64,000 bases of DNA from Craterostigma plantagineum (taxonomy: Eukaryota > Streptophyta > Magnoliopsida > Lamiales > Linderniaceae): assembly GCA_027422505.1 (NCBI GenBank), contig JAPQWV010000417.1, forward strand, positions 62,001 to 126,000, written 5' to 3'. The position numbers were made by a program, and so were the translations under genes. This document shows positions 54,399 through 64,000 of this stretch, piece by piece. Positions within the stretch are counted from its first letter, which is position 1. Each line of letters opens with the position of its first letter. The notes below the pieces were generated by a model, which was given only the letters and a program-made list of their open reading frames with translations, did no database searches and had not been told where the DNA came from.

Positions 54399-55618
54399 GA
54401 TAATAGTATTAATAATAATATGATAATAATAGTTATAGTATTAATGGGGGTTTTCTTGTTGGTTTTGAACGCACTAGCGAACGAAAAGAAAACTAAAATA
54501 CGAAACTGAATAAAAGTCGAAAGGAGTGGCCAATAAACATATTAATCGATACGTATATGAAATAATCGACATATTGAATAGATCGAAAATAAACTTACGA
54601 ACTGTGTGATTTTTACTTACTAACAAGCACGGAATCTCAGAAATGAGTAGATGGATTGGTTGAGTGGGTGAACCGATGGAAACATTCGTGAGTACCTCAG
54701 TGAAGAAATTTTACCAACTAACACAGTTCAATTTTCAAATTGTGATAAGCTATGATATAAAAGAAAAATAAAAATAAAAACTCGTACGATGAACAATAAA
54801 CAGAGATGATTCAAAGCTGTTTTAATAATATATCAACACAAGCAGAATATGGAGATGATTTTGTTCTGACATGTTACTCTTCAAGTGATGAAGAGACCTC
54901 TGGACAATTAACGAAATAAGGACGGGCTTGGAATTGGATAAAGACAATAATAATTATAGTGATTCTTGAGCTGTAAAATAAACCACACAAAGTTGCAAAC
55001 TTGATAAATCTAAAAAAATAAAATACCGAACGACAGAATAAGGAACATACTTGAAATTACTAGCTACAGGACTCGTGATCTCTAAGACTCTCCTTTCTTT
55101 CCTCTCGATGATCTCCCTTTTTATAGATGATTGCAGCGACGTGATTTTCCAAGAGGAGACATAGAGTCGGCTTAGCAGCTTCTTGAAAATACTCCGCAGC
55201 CAAAAAAATAGATCATGTCGATTCTTCTCTGTCTTGAGCCTTGTGCGCGCATGTATGCTTTTATATCACATGAAATAATTCTATGCTCTCTTCCTCGTGT
55301 GAAAGTGATATATTGTGCTCTATCCCTTAGCTGTGCGTATGAGCTATCATCCACTAGCTCTCATTCATGTAGGCTCCATCACTTCCTATTGCTTTTAATA
55401 TGACAAAACCCTAGTGGGCTATTGGGTCACGTAGAGACTTGTTCTCAAATTTGATCAACTAACAATCAAGGCCCATTTATGATTTGACAATGTTCTTGTA
55501 GTATTGGAAACCTATCAAAGAAAATAGAATTAAAACCACAGAGTATTAGATTGGTAACGACGCGCATCTTTGCAGGGTGTAAAATATCACAAAATCGTAA
55601 TTTTTTTAGTTATTATCA
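54230..55618 (-). repeat. 3' LTR of the right Athila-type element
   Basis: 1389 bp. On the minus strand it starts TGATAATAACT after the polypurine tract and ends CGACGCGACCA. It contains an (AAT)n microsatellite at 54361-54400. The base block AACCG at 54225-54229 is one side of the target site; the other side is outside the window. Confidence 0.92.
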
Positions 55619-57229
55619 AATTCCCCCACACTTAAACAATGCTTGTCCTCAAGCATTTACCGAGATAGAAGATGCAAACATTCTAATCATGAGTTCGTCG
55701 ACATACATTAATTTGACCTAGAGATAGAAATTATTCATAACATTTAGCACTAGACAATCATATCAATTTCCCGCAATTTCAATAAAGCCTGGACGCAACA
55801 ACAATCAACAACTCTCACATGGATTCACTCAATGCGCTCGAAGTGTTTGTGGGATATATGTGTATACGCTCAAATCAACACTATGAAACGATATTACCAT
55901 AAGCTTGCTAACATATCACATTGTATTCACATAGCGACTTTAGTGTACAAATCAAGAAGGTCTTTCATTGGGTTGTAATGGGGCTTAGGGATTTCGGTAG
56001 GATAATTTGGAAAAGTAGGTAAAATTATCGGACCAGATGATTATTTACCCGCTAAATCCCACGACTTTACCATGACATACGACTAGTTCGAGAAGTACTC
56101 TGATCATACTAACATGTTACGATTTCATTTTGAAGACAACTCAAAGCTTCCCAATATCGACAAAACTAACTAGCACTTCATATATTTTTTTTATGAAAAT
56201 TTTTTTTTTCTTTTTCTCTCTTTTTTTTTTTTTTTTTTTCGAAGACATTTTTTTTCTTCTTTTTTCTTTTTTTTTGTATTCGCTCTTTTGTTTTTCGCTT
56301 TTTTTTTTTTGGGATGATTTTTTTTTTATAACTCTAAGACTCCTAATATCACATATTTGGACTCACTAGTTTATTATCAATCTCGAAATCGTGGAATCAA
56401 AGCAATTAATAACTCATCCAATCCGACAATGGGTTGAAAAAGAAAGCCAAAAGGATATATATGGATAAATATAGTAGCTTAAATTCAACAAGAAAAATAA
56501 GGCTAAGGCTCAAGTTGGCTCACTAAGCGAATAATATTGAAGGTAGGGTCAGTGTGAGGCCAATGGCTTAATCCTAAGTGCCTTAATCACTTTTGTACAC
56601 AAAAAGCCGCCAATGATATCAACATGTATAATAGAGCAAGTTCTAGAATATTCGAAACATATGTGATACTCTCGTAAAGAAAAAACTGAGTATAAAGATA
56701 AATACTCTTTTTTTTTTTTTTTTAAAAGCTCAAATCTCACATATTTAAGTAGGCTTTGTGTCGACTCTTGCACATCCGGTCTTAAATCAATTGAAGAAAA
56801 AGAATAATCATCCTAATACCAAATAGTTATTCCTAATTGTTTATCTCATGTTCTAATTAACGCACGTCGGTTTGCTCGAGACAAGATATGTGTTCATCAA
56901 CTAACATGAGAAACCTCCCCCACACCTAAACTCTTCATTGTCCTCAATGTAGAATTCTAATGAAAATAGTAGCTAAAATCTAAAGATTCTCACCCTAATT
57001 TTCATTTTAAAATTTCAGAGTAGATGTGAAGAAGTGCTAAAATGATACTGAAAAGAAAACTTCCCTGACAATGATGTAGACTTAGAGAAATTCCGAGCGA
57101 GAAGATATTTGTTCCATAGCCTAGTGAGATCTTGTAGCATACCGAGCCAAAAGAAAACCTGCTTAATCATCATTGAAAACATAGATAAGATAGAAATATT
57201 GCAATAACAAAATAAAATAGGATAATGTT
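55619..57229 (-). other. 3' non-coding region and polypurine tract of the right Athila-type element
   Basis: 1.6 kb between pol and the 3' LTR. The polypurine tract reads AAGTGTGGGGGAA on the minus strand at about 55621-55633. Long T runs at 56190-56340 and 56708-56723 (A/G-rich on the coding strand) dominate. No ORF with a recognisable envelope-like domain. Confidence 0.8.
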
Positions 57230-57241
57230 GGGTTGCCTCCC
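57230..57241 (-). other. GGGAGGCAACCC motif after pol
   Basis: The minus strand reads GCGCTCATTGGGAGGCAACCC about 55 bases after the pol stop. The motif resembles one I know from sequence just downstream of pol in plant Athila-type elements; its role is not known. Confidence 0.6.
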
Positions 57242-57295
57242 AATGAGCGCTTTTCTTTAACGTCTATGGCTAGACGTAGTCTCCGTTCTTTGACG

Positions 57296-57681
57296 TCATG
57301 CATAAATGGGTGGGCGCAGCTTAATCTCTTCCACGCAAGCCATTAAATCATTCTCAAAATACGGTTTAAGCCTATGACCATTTACCTTGAAACACTTGTT
57401 AGTAGATATGCACTCAATTTCAATAACGCCGTTTGGAAAAATATTTTAACAATATACGGTCCCATCCAACGAGATTTGAGCTTACCTGGCATGAATTTCA
57501 GCCTTGAATTGTAAAGGAGAACTTTTTGGCCTACCATGAATTCTTTTTTATGTAGGAGTTTGTCGTGGAAATGCTTCGTGCGTTCCTTATACATTCTCGC
57601 ATTCTCGTAGGCTTCTAGGCGAATTTCTTCAAGTTCCTGTAGCTGAAATTTCCGTTCCTCACCAGCTTTTGTGGCCTCCAT
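57296..57681 (-). pseudogene. Integrase C-terminal part, frameshifted from pol
   Basis: The minus-strand frame at 57382-57681 reads [39 protein letters not shown] and KLKSRWMGPYIVKIF, the C-terminal domain of Athila-type integrase. It is in a different frame from the upstream pol, the shift lying around 57715-57735. A second shift near 57445 removes the last part, which in another frame runs on to RPPIYA and a stop at 57296-57298. Confidence 0.88.
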
Positions 57682-59900
57682 GTTGCACTGTTTAACTGCC
57701 CAAAAAGCACGATGTTAATTTCAACAGGTAAATGACACATCTTACCGAAAATTAGGCGATACGGCGACATTCCGATTGGAGTTTTAAAAGCAGTACGATA
57801 CGCCCAAAGTGCATCGTCTAATCGCAAGCTCCAATCCTTACGATTCGGGTTTACGGTTTTCTCCAAAATATTTTTGACCTCCCGATTTGAAACTTCAGCT
57901 TGTCCATTTGATTGTGGGTGATAAGTAGTGGCCAGCCGATGATGTACTCCATATTTGCGCATGAGTGCTTCCACCGTGCGATTGCAAAAATGCGTGCCTT
58001 GGTCGCTTATAATTGCACGGGGAACTCCAAACCTACTAAAGATGTTTGTCTTAAGAAATCCTATAACAACTTTAGAATCGTTAGTTCGGGTAGCCTTTGC
58101 TTCTACCCACTTCGACACATAATCAACGGCAAGCAAGATATAAAGAAAACCAAACGAGCTTGGAAAAGGTCCCATAAAATCCATTCCCCATACATCGAAA
58201 ATTTCACAAACTAATATTGGATTTTGTGGCATTTCATCTCTAAAAGAAATTGTACCTGTTCTTTGACAATTAGGACAACTCTTGCAAAATAAATAAGCAT
58301 CTTTAAAAATAGATTCCCAATAAAATCCACAATCTAAAATTTTCCTAGCAGTTCTTTTAGGTCCGAAATGTCCTCCGCATGCATATGTATGACAATGAGT
58401 GAGAATATCATTAATTTCATCATTTGCAACACACCTACGTATTATTTGGTCCGAGCCAATTTTCCACAAATATGGCTCGTCCCACATGTAATATTTCGAA
58501 TCGCTTTTAATTTTATTTTTCTTTGAGGAGCTCAAATGTGAAGGTAACACACCACTTACCAAGTAATTAACTATATCAGCAAACCAAGGTTCTTGATATT
58601 CCTTACCTTGAAGGCGAAATAATTGCTCATCTGGAAACGTTTCTGAAATCGGTAGCGGCTCTTCGTCACGGATCAAACGGCTCAAGTGGTCTGCTACAGA
58701 GTTGTCTACGCCTTTTCGATCTTTGATTTCCCAATCAAATTCTTGAAGCAAAAGGATCCAACGAATCAGGCGTGGTTTAGACTCCTTTTTCGACAACAAA
58801 TATTTAAGAGCTGCATGGTCAGAATAAACAATAACTTTAGATCCCAATAAATAAGACCTAAATTTATCAAAAGCAAACACAATAGATAAAAGCTCTTTTT
58901 CAGTTGTGGTATAGTTGCATTGTGCCGAATCGAGAGTTTTCGACGCATAATAAATGACGTGGCTTTTCCTTCCGTCTTTTTGTCCAAGCACAGCCCCAAC
59001 GGCATATTTGCTCGCATCGCACATGAGCTCAAATGGCAGGTCCCAGTTTGGGGGTTGAATTATCGGTGCAGTAGTGAGTAATAATTTCAACTTATCAAAC
59101 GCCTCCTTGCATTCGTTGGCGAAATTAAATGGCACATCATTTTGAAGTAGTCTTGACATTGGTTGAGCGATTTTTGAGAAATCCTTAATAAATCTCCTGT
59201 AAAAACCTGCATGACCAAGAAAGCTTCGAATTTCTCGAACATTAGTGGGGTATGGTAAATTAGATATCAAATCGACCTTAGCCTTGTCTACCTCAATTCC
59301 TCGAGATGAAACTACATGTCCTAAAACTATTTCTTCTTTAACCATAAAATGACATTTTTCATAGTTAAGCACAAGATTTTTATCAATGCATCGTTTGAGT
59401 ACTTCTACTAGATTACCAAGGCAATGATCAAACGAGTCTCCATAAACAGTAAAATCATCCATGAATATTTCAATGCATGTTTCTATTAAATCAGAAAATA
59501 TGCTCATCATGCATCGTTGAAATGTACCAGGAGCATTACATAAACCAAAAGGCATGCGATGATATGCAAATGTGCCAAAAGGACATGTGAAAGTAGTTTT
59601 CTCTTGATCCTCGGGTGCCACGACAATTTGATAATAACCAGAAAATCCATCGAGGAAACAAAAGAAAGACTTACCTGCCAGTCTTTCTAGCATTTGATCA
59701 ATGAAGGGTAGCGGAAAATGATCCTTTCGGGTAGCCGCATTTAACTTACGAAAATCAATGCACATGCGCCAACCCGTCTGTAATCTCATTGGTACCAATT
59801 CATTTTTATCATTTTTTACGAGTGAGAAACCAGATCTCTTAGGCACAACATGAACTGGACTTACCCATTGGCTATCAGATATTGGAAATATTATCCCCAT
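57615..59900 (-). pseudogene. Reverse transcriptase, RNase H and integrase core of the right Athila-type element
   Basis: 761 open codons. Reverse transcriptase: [46 protein letters not shown] and the catalytic FMDDF (about residue 145). RNase [37 protein letters not shown] and [12 protein letters not shown]. Integrase zinc finger: [14 protein letters not shown] and [11 protein letters not shown]. Integrase core: [22 protein letters not shown] and [13 protein letters not shown], giving the D, D, E triad. The upstream stop at 59904-59906 and the downstream frameshift separate it from the rest. All catalytic motifs look intact. Confidence 0.95.
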
Positions 59901-59903
59901 GTC

Positions 59904-60491
59904 TCATAATTTAATTATTTCTTTCATAACTACCTCTTTCATTGCTGGATTGAGTTTACGTTGTGCTTCCCGTATCGGCTTAGAATCTGGTTCAAGTAAG
60001 ATCCTGTGCATGCATATCGAGGGACTGATTCCTTTGATGTCGGCCAAAGTCCATCCTATCGCGGTCTTGTACTCCTTCAGAACACGGATCAATTTCTCTT
60101 CTTGGGTGGCGGTCAAGTCATTTGCAATAATGACTGGCAACGTTTCTTCGTCTCCCAAATAGCAGTATTTGAGATGTTTTGGTAGATCCTTCAACTCTAA
60201 CGTAGGCGGCTGTTCTATAGAAGGAACAATTTTTGCATTAGAAATAGGTAATGAAAAAGTATTCTTACCTGATTGATCGTGAGCTTCCGGAAGTGCATGT
60301 AATGTCATGAGCGAGTTTCTGACATCTTCGTCCACTTCAAAATGCAAATCTTTTTCTGTTTTACTATTCTTAATCACATAGTCGAGTGTATCGTTAGTAA
60401 AATTACGCTCAAAATCATCTCGAACAAATGCATCAATCATACTAACAGATTCAGGTTCATCAGGATATTTCATAGCATCAAACACATTCAT
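59904..60491 (-). pseudogene. Linker between protease and reverse transcriptase
   Basis: 195 open codons in the same frame as the pieces on both sides, closed by a TGA at 59904-59906 and preceded by a TGA at 60528-60530. It reads PPTLELKDLPKHLKYCYLGD, IRVLKEYKTAIGWTLADIKG and AQRKLNPAMKEVVMKEIIKL, the start of the reverse transcriptase domain. Because the frame does not change across either stop, each break is a point change rather than an indel, or at least keeps frame. Confidence 0.92.
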
Positions 60492-60527
60492 AGTGAGTTT
60501 TTCACCATCAAACTCAAAAGTAAGAGT

Positions 60528-62645
60528 TCATGAATCAACGTCTATCTTAGTTTTAGCCGTTTTCATGAATGATCGACCTAATAAAATAACAGCAGAATCA
60601 ATTGCATGTTCATTACCCATGTCTACTATATAAAAATCAGCAGGAAAAATAAATTCACCGCATTTTACTAGAACATCTTCAACTAATCCTTCGGGATAGA
60701 TAATGGACCTATTTGCTAATTGAATACAAATATCAGTGCACTTAAGAGGTCCCATACTCATCTCATTGAATAATGATAATGGCATAACATTGATAGAAGC
60801 TCCTAAATCTAACATGGCATTATTTATTTTTCTCGTCCCTATAGTAACCGAGATAGCAAACATACCTGGGTCCTTACATTTTTGAGGAAGTTTTCGTTGA
60901 AGCGCAGCGGAAACATTATCACTTACTAGGATTTTTCCTTCGGCCTTGTGTTTCCTTTTGTTCGAGCACATTTCCTTTAAAAATTTCGCGTAACGTGGGA
61001 TTTGCTTGATAGCATCCAAAAGTGGAATGTTGATCTCGACTTTGCTGAAGGTCTCCATTATACTTTTTTCCTCTTCTTCTTGTTTCACCCTAGCAAACCT
61101 TCCAGGGAAAGGTGGAGGAATAACAATATTAGGTTTATCGATATTAGTGTTATTACTTACCTTCATTCCTTTATCCTTTTGCTTATCACTAGGAGTTTTT
61201 GAAAGGCCCTCGTCATGAGTTGTCGGTCCTACCTCTTTTCCGTTTCGAAGAGTCATTATACTTACATTTTCCCTTGGGTTGATCTCGACTTGTGCCGGCA
61301 GTTTTCCCTTCTCATTCTGTACTTGACTCAATTGTGTGGCCAACTGTGATACTTGCCTTTCTAAATTTTCCACGCTCGAGCGTGTTTCGTTAATGCTCGC
61401 TCGAGTTTCCTGTTGAAAAATGGCAGTACTGGTTGCTAAATTCTTAACAATATCCTCCAAAGACATACCTGGTTTTGATGGTGCGGCTTGTTGAGGAGGA
61501 TTTGGTGGTCTTGGTGCTTGTTGTGTAAAACCTGGCGGTCGATTTCCGTAACTCAAATTTGGGTGGTCACGCCATCCGGGATTGTATTGACTCGAGTATG
61601 GATCATAGCGTCTTTGAGATGGTCCTGTGTATCCTCCAATTGCATTGGCTTGCTCGCTAGGATCAAATTGAAGTGAAGGACAATTTGCTGTTGCATGTCC
61701 AGCAAATGTACATATACCACAAGCTTTTACCTGACTCGTTTTTCCAATCACAAGTTTTTCCACAAGAGACGTTAGCGAATCTAATTTTTGCTCAAATGAA
61801 GTAGTATTTACCTCGTTCATCCTGTGTTGGCCTACGTCTTGACGTGTTCCAAATTGTTGTGCATTTGTAGCCATGCTTGAGATAAGCCGACGTGCCTCGT
61901 CTGCCGTTTTATCGACCAACGCTCCTCCACTTGCTGCATCAATCATGTTTCTTTCCATGGGTAGCAGTCCTTCGTAGAAATATTGGATAAGCGCCAATTC
62001 TGAAATTTGGTGATATGGACAGCTTGCGCACAACCGCTTGAATCTTTCCCAGTATTCGTGCAGAGTTTCTCCGATCATTTGTCGAATCCCATATATCTCC
62101 TTCCGAATGTTAGCGGCACGAGATGCAGGAAAAAATTTTGCGAGGAATTGTTTTTTAAGTTCGGCCCACGTAGTAATCGAACCTGATGGTAAGTAGTATA
62201 ACCAGTCTTTTGCATGATCGGCCAGCGAGAACGGAAATGCACGAAGGCTAATCTGATCTTCTGTGACCCCGTTTGGCTTCATGGTTGAGCAAACCATGTG
62301 AAACTCCTTCAAGTGCTTGTGCGGATCCTCGCCTGCGTTACCATGAAAAGTAGGAAGTAAATGAATTAGCCCTGATTTTAATTCGAACGGTGTTTGAAGA
62401 ATAGGAAATTCAATGCAAAGCGGTCGTTGATTAACATCCGGTGTAGCCATATCCCTCAACGTAAGACGGATTGGCAGCTGCTGTTCGGTTTCCTCCATGT
62501 CGCTTGTAGAAGATTCTTGTTTGGATTCCGTGCTAGAAATTGATACAGTCGAATTTTTTTGTCTTTTTGCCTTTCGATTCGCCCTCGCGGTCCTCTCGAT
62601 TTCTGGATCGAATATTAATATACCTGTTCGAGAAGATCGGGGCAT
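60528..62645 (-). pseudogene. Gag and protease of the right Athila-type element
   Basis: 705 codons from ATG 62645 (MPRSSRTGILIFDPEIERTA). The gag fold lies at about residues 75-215 with SGLIHLLPTFHGNAGEDPHK, LRAFPFSLADHAKDWLYYLP and GETLHEYWERFKRLCASCPY. A CCHC knuckle (CGICTFAGHATANC) follows near residue 310, then YNPGWRDHPNLSYGNRPPGF and a Gln/Asn-rich coiled-coil stretch. The protease includes NAMLDLGASINVMPLSLF, with DLG in place of the usual DSG, normal for this lineage, and VILLGRSFMKTAKTKIDV. A TGA at 60528-60530 ends it in the protease/reverse transcriptase linker. The start was chosen as the first ATG after the primer site. Confidence 0.93.
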
Positions 62646-62700
62646 AAACTAGAACAAAAAATCGAATTAAAAATAGAAGTAAATCAATAGACACCATACA

Positions 62701-62718
62701 TCCCCGGCAACGGCGCCA
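62701..62718 (-). other. Primer-binding site, tRNA-Asp
   Basis: The minus strand reads TGGCGCCGTTGCCGGGGA, identical to the site at 4559-4576, five bases inside the LTR. Confidence 0.95.
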
Positions 62719-62723
62719 AAATT

Positions 62724-62914
62724 TGGTCGCGTCGTAAACGGCCAAAAATATAATATAGTAAAGACTAAATAGTAAACGGCCAAAATTTGGTCGCGTCGTA
62801 AACGGCCAAAAATTTATATCCTTATTCACTAAATAGTAATATAGCGAAAGTAGGGATCGTCTCCACAGGGAAAATGGTTGATTTTTTTTCTAGTTTCTAA
62901 CTCGATCGCTAACA

Positions 62915-62951
<37 letters not shown>

Positions 62952-64000
62952 GATAATAGTATTAATAATAATATGATAATAATAGTTATAGTATTAATGG
63001 GGGTTTTCTTGTTGGTTTTGAACGCACTAGCGAACGAAAAGAAAACTAAAATACGAAACTGATTAAAAGTCGAAAGGAGTGGCCAATAAACATATTAATC
63101 GATACGTATATGAAATAATCGACATATTGAATAGATCGAAAATAAACTTACGAACTGTGTGATTTTTACTTACTAACAAGCACGGAATCTCAGAAATGAG
63201 TAGATGGATTGGTTGAGTGGGTGAACCGATGGAAACATTCGTGAGTACCTCAGTGAAGAAATTTTACCAACTAACACAGTTCAATTTTCAAATTGTGATA
63301 AGCTATGATATAAAAGAAAAATAAAAATAAAAACTCGTACGATGAACAATAAACAGAGATGATTCAAAGCTGTTTTAATAATATATCAACACAAGCAGAA
63401 TATGGAGATGATTTTGTTCTGACATGTTACTCTTCAAGTGATGAAGAGACCTCTGGACAATTAACGAAATAAGGACGGGCTTGGAATTGGATAAAGACAA
63501 TAATAATTATAGTGATTCTTGAGCTGTAAAATAAACCACACAAAGTTGCAAACTTGATAAATCTAAAAAAATAAAATACCGAACGACAGAATAAGGAACA
63601 GACTTGAACTTACTAGCTACAGGACTCGTGATCTCTAAGACTCTCCTTTCTTTCCTCTCGATGATCTCCCTTTTTATAGATGATTGCAGCGACGTGATTT
63701 TCCAAGAGGAGACATAGAGTCGGCTTAGCAGCTTCTTGAAAATACTCCGCAGCCAAAAAAATAGATCATGTCGATTCTTCTCTGTCTTGAGCCTTGTGCG
63801 CGCATGTATGCTTTTATTTCACATGAAATAATTCTATGCTCTCTTCCTCGTGTGAAAGTGATATATTGTGCTCTATCCCTTAGCTGTGCGTATGAGCTAT
63901 CATCCACTAGCTCTCATTCATGTAGGCTCCATCACTTCCTATTGCTTTTAATATGACAAAACCCTAGTGGGCTATTGAGTCACGTAGAGACTTGTTCTGA
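62724..64000 (-). repeat. 5' LTR of the right Athila-type element, truncated by window
   Basis: Pairs with 54230-55618 at an offset of 8553 bases. About 170 bases are missing at the window edge. Its inner end has an extra 64-base piece (62724-62787) that repeats TGGTCGCGTCGTAAACGGCC before the regular LTR end at 62788. Confidence 0.92.

Larger units (their letters stand above)
54230..64000 (-). mobile_element. Young Athila-type Ty3/Gypsy element, 5' LTR cut by window end
   Basis: 3' LTR 54230-55618, internal region 55619-62723, 5' LTR 62724 to beyond 64000. The minus-strand order is primer site (tRNA-Asp), gag, protease, reverse transcriptase, RNase H, integrase, a long 3' non-coding part and a polypurine tract. 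The overlapping 1.2 kb of the LTRs differs by 6 substitutions by eye (about 0.5 percent) plus a small indel and a 64-base terminal duplication, so it is the youngest datable element here. The protease reads DLGAS, as in Athila relatives. No envelope-like ORF is seen in the 1.6 kb after pol. Two in-frame TGA codons and two frameshifts disable it. Confidence 0.93.

Noticed and set aside
56130..56369. Phe-rich 79-codon ORF over the T runs
   Set aside because: It is a translation of poly-T low-complexity sequence in the non-coding part of a retroelement.

Overview
This is a transposable-element-dominated stretch of a seed-plant nuclear genome, probably an angiosperm. I saw no intact ordinary host gene. 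The evidence is nested plant LTR retrotransposons of recognisable lineages (Athila-type and Tekay/Del-type Ty3-Gypsy, Ale-type and SIRE-type Ty1-Copia), two Mutator-like (MULE) elements and one hAT element. The primer-binding sites match plant tRNA-Asp and tRNA-iMet, and the transposase gene carries GT-AG introns. The species cannot be named from the sequence.

Layout. 1-5988: minus-strand Athila-type Gypsy element cut by the window start; it has one LTR (4583-5988), a tRNA-Asp primer site and decayed gag-pol. 5989-16380: plus-strand SIRE-type Copia element that kept gag, an envelope-like ORF and its 3' LTR but lost nearly all of pol. It is interrupted at 7836-12246 by a minus-strand Ale-type Copia element with 167-bp LTRs and a 5-bp target duplication (AAACC). 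16381-16947: unassigned. 16948-21854: plus-strand gag-only relative of Tekay/Del Gypsy elements with a 2.8-kb 3' LTR. 21870-25940: MULE-1, with a DUF1985-like gene on the plus strand facing a decayed MURA transposase on the minus strand. 26515-31193: MULE-2, with a fairly well preserved MURA on the plus strand facing a Plant Mobile Domain gene on the minus strand.

31615-53151: a non-autonomous hAT element (about 0.9 kb without its insert; 8-bp target duplication GATTCAGC) that holds a 20.6-kb insertion at 31656-52286. That insertion is a tandem array LTR-gag-LTR-gag-LTR-gag-LTR of a second gag-only Gypsy family with 3.7-kb LTRs, bounded as one block by a single 5-bp duplication (GTTAT). Only the third gag is open from end to end. 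53160-54229: unassigned, with a TATA-like motif. 54230-64000: young minus-strand Athila-type element whose LTRs differ by about 0.5 percent, with a gag-pol frame broken by two stop codons and two frameshifts.

How the parts relate. The gag-only families have no polymerase or integrase, so they would depend on a related autonomous Gypsy element for copying. Both MULEs share one plan, transposase from one end and a cargo gene from the other, converging in the middle as in maize MuDR. The most unusual features are the four-LTR array inside one target duplication and the dense clusters of a short CpG motif in its LTRs (TCGCGA, 15 copies in 946 bp). A sister family carries a different CpG motif (TCGGGCGA) in the same part of its LTR.
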